The notes under the pieces: model-generated | What the model was told of the DNA's origin: nothing | Databases searched by the model: none | Seen by the model: the letters and a program-made list of their open reading frames with translations, nothing else | Shown: piece by piece, positions 36,201-36,379 of the stretch | How the letters are laid out: each line of letters opens with the position of its first letter | Position numbering within the stretch: position 1 is the first letter of the stretch | Made by a program: the position numbers and the translations under genes | Assembly (NCBI GenBank): GCA_036897485.1 | Contig: JAYMTF010000440.1 | Span: 1 to 36,379 of the forward strand | DNA: 36,379 nt | Reading direction: 5' to 3' | Origin: Pelargonium nanum | Taxonomy: Eukaryota > Streptophyta > Magnoliopsida > Geraniales > Geraniaceae

Positions 36201-36379
36201 TTAGGAACTTTTTGAACTTAAATGTTTTGAGTTACAACATACATTTATGTCCTCTTTATAATGTTATTATATTGTCTTTTTAAAACTAGTGTTCTAATGT
36301 ACTGTTGCACAAGTAAATCCTTTTATAAGTGGACGGTTTTTTGTAACGTAGAGGACCAACTCAACTAGTTGAAGGATCT
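23741..36379 (+). CDS. NRPC2: DNA-directed RNA polymerase III second-largest subunit (RPC2), N-terminal part, runs off right edge
   Basis: Coding exons: 23741-23790, 23920-23995, 24429-24550, 24737-24832, 25801-25873, 25952-26042, 26157-26209, 27101-27165, 28194-28296, 28387-28500, 29298-29357, 31537-31575, 31652-31702, 31781-31879, 34065-34124, 34236-34325, 34701-34802, 34892-35002, 35111-35227. All introns are GT-AG and all phases fit, giving 524 of roughly 1160 residues; the window ends inside the next intron. Recognisable blocks: protrusion ([19 protein letters not shown], then QMEKEKIY), lobe ([18 protein letters not shown]), the [14 protein letters not shown] segment, and the fork with [40 protein letters not shown] (from residue 479) and [24 protein letters not shown] and [15 protein letters not shown] point to Pol III rather than Pol II or I. 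It is the beta-like catalytic partner for tRNA and 5S rRNA transcription in the nucleus. M1 is taken at 23741; M8 at 23762 is a possible alternative. Confidence 0.95.
24020..24340. mobile_element. MITE with 14-bp perfect terminal inverted repeats in NRPC2 intron 2
   Basis: TAGAGTTGGCAATT at 24020-24033 is exactly inverted as AATTGCCAACTCTA at 24327-24340, enclosing 321 bp. The subterminal parts are rich in CGTGT on one side and GTCGTGTCGTGTCCC on the other. No coding capacity is present. Flanks are TG-rich, which hides any target duplication. Confidence 0.7.
25168..25450. mobile_element. hAT-like MITE in NRPC2 intron 4 with possible 5-bp target duplication
   Basis: The left end GTAGCATTTAGAATCT and the reverse complement of the right end, GTAGCGTTTAAATTCT, match at 13 of 16 positions; GAATGGGAAT follows in both. 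CAGAG stands directly outside each end (25163-25167 and 25451-25455). The GGTAGCRTTTA...GGGAATGG pattern is frequent in plant introns. hAT elements normally make 8-bp duplications, so the class is uncertain. Confidence 0.65.
27811..28048. repeat. 124-bp direct tandem duplication in NRPC2 intron 8
   Basis: Two nearly identical copies stand head to tail with a 124-bp step: GAACGAAAAGTCTTG at 27816 against GAACGAAATGTCTTG at 27940, and TTTTTCTTTCTTATAATAA at 27903 against 28027. Only a few substitutions separate the copies, so the duplication is recent. It carries long A runs. Confidence 0.85.
28945..29070 (+). mobile_element. Possible tRNA-derived SINE remnant in NRPC2 intron 10
   Basis: GCTTAGAGTTTGAGAATTGT followed by GTCTTGAGTTTAAAATCC resembles worn A and B boxes of a tRNA-derived SINE (B-box consensus GGTTCGANTCC). 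A bulged hairpin (CACAGGC / GCCTCTGTG, 29027-29049) and an A8 run at about 29061-29068 follow, as at a SINE tail. No target duplication was identified. Confidence 0.3.
29912..30741. mobile_element. GC-rich inserted repeat with GGTCC-type subterminal arrays in NRPC2 intron 11
   Basis: The left edge (GGGCTGTGCATCGGTCC, then repeated GGACCGA and GACCGGACC blocks, 29912-30005) and the right edge (CCGGACTG, CAGTCCGGGCC, CAGTCCGCCCC, about 30640-30726) carry the same motif in opposite orientation. Between them lies a block richer in G+C (30350-30560) unlike the AT-rich intron. This layout fits a degraded non-autonomous DNA transposon; hAT-like ends are my guess. No transposase frame was recognised. 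Confidence 0.5.
32335..32408 (+). repeat. 54-bp-step duplication carrying two acceptor-like sites in NRPC2 intron 14
   Basis: TGACTTGCTTAATTTGCAGC occurs at 32335-32354 and again at 32389-32408. Each copy ends in TTTGCAG, a good 3' splice-site form, but neither follows with conserved NRPC2 sequence. Confidence 0.6.
33345..33575 (-). mobile_element. Ty1/Copia retrotransposon fragment: pol C-terminus, polypurine tract and 3' LTR, in NRPC2 intron 14
   Basis: On the minus strand about 20 codons end in [16 protein letters not shown], the usual last residues of a Copia polyprotein (KLGMxDIYAPA form). A polypurine tract GAGGGGGAA (33518-33509) follows, then an LTR starting TGTAAAGATATG at 33508 and running to about 33345-33358. 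The rest of the element is absent. It lies opposite to NRPC2 transcription. A TGGTATCAG resembling the initiator-Met primer site occurs at 33955, but in the other orientation. Confidence 0.6.
35228..36379 (+). other. NRPC2 intron 19, open at the window edge
   Basis: After the donor at 35228 the conserved continuation of the subunit (the CYxLGV segment) was looked for in all forward frames to 36379 and not found, so the window ends inside this intron. A G-rich run lies at about 35676-35694. Nothing else stands out. Confidence 0.6.

Noticed and set aside
1..36379. tRNA, rRNA, CRISPR or bacterial-type operon features
   Set aside because: No cloverleaf with the B-box GTTCGAATCC, no rRNA sequence and no regularly spaced short repeats were seen; the gene structure is that of a plant nuclear genome.

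Overview
The window is plant nuclear DNA, most likely from a eudicot. It is AT-rich, its genes are split into many short exons with GT-AG introns, the introns carry plant-type miniature transposons, and every protein recognised belongs to a land-plant family. The species cannot be named from the sequence. All gene models were built by hand from reading frame, splice sites and family motifs; nothing was aligned by software.

Four protein genes are present. (1) Positions 1-3398, minus strand: the first six coding exons of a transmembrane-nine (TM9SF/EMP70, TMN7-like) protein, running off the left edge. (2) Positions 4606-10649, minus strand: a complete 15-exon WD40 gene of the MSI4/FVE type, a histone-binding chromatin protein of the autonomous flowering pathway. 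(3) Positions 13539-22125, plus strand: a complete 23-exon RHD3-like dynamin-type GTPase of about 803 residues that shapes the endoplasmic reticulum; its start codon sits on a 4-base first coding exon. (4) Positions 23741-35227, plus strand: the first 19 coding exons (about 524 residues) of the second-largest subunit of RNA polymerase III (NRPC2), continuing past the right edge.

The spaces between genes are 3399-4605 (TMN leader, a small foldback, MSI4 3' end), 10650-13538 (shared upstream region of the head-to-head MSI4 and RHD3-like genes, with a G-box/ACGT cluster next to MSI4) and 22126-23740 (RHD3-like 3' end, repeat-like DNA, NRPC2 promoter with a TATA candidate and a CT-rich leader). 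No tRNA, rRNA or CRISPR array was found.

The four genes are unrelated housekeeping or regulatory genes and do not form a pathway. From memory, the Arabidopsis NRPC2 and RHD3-like 2 loci are also near neighbours (At5g45140 and At5g45160), so the right half looks like conserved gene order. I found no new biological system. The points worth a second look are two GC-AG introns, an ambiguous MSI4 start, a start codon isolated on a tiny exon, several intronic miniature elements (one with a possible target duplication), degenerate tandem arrays in two first introns, and a reverse-oriented Copia retrotransposon end in an NRPC2 intron.
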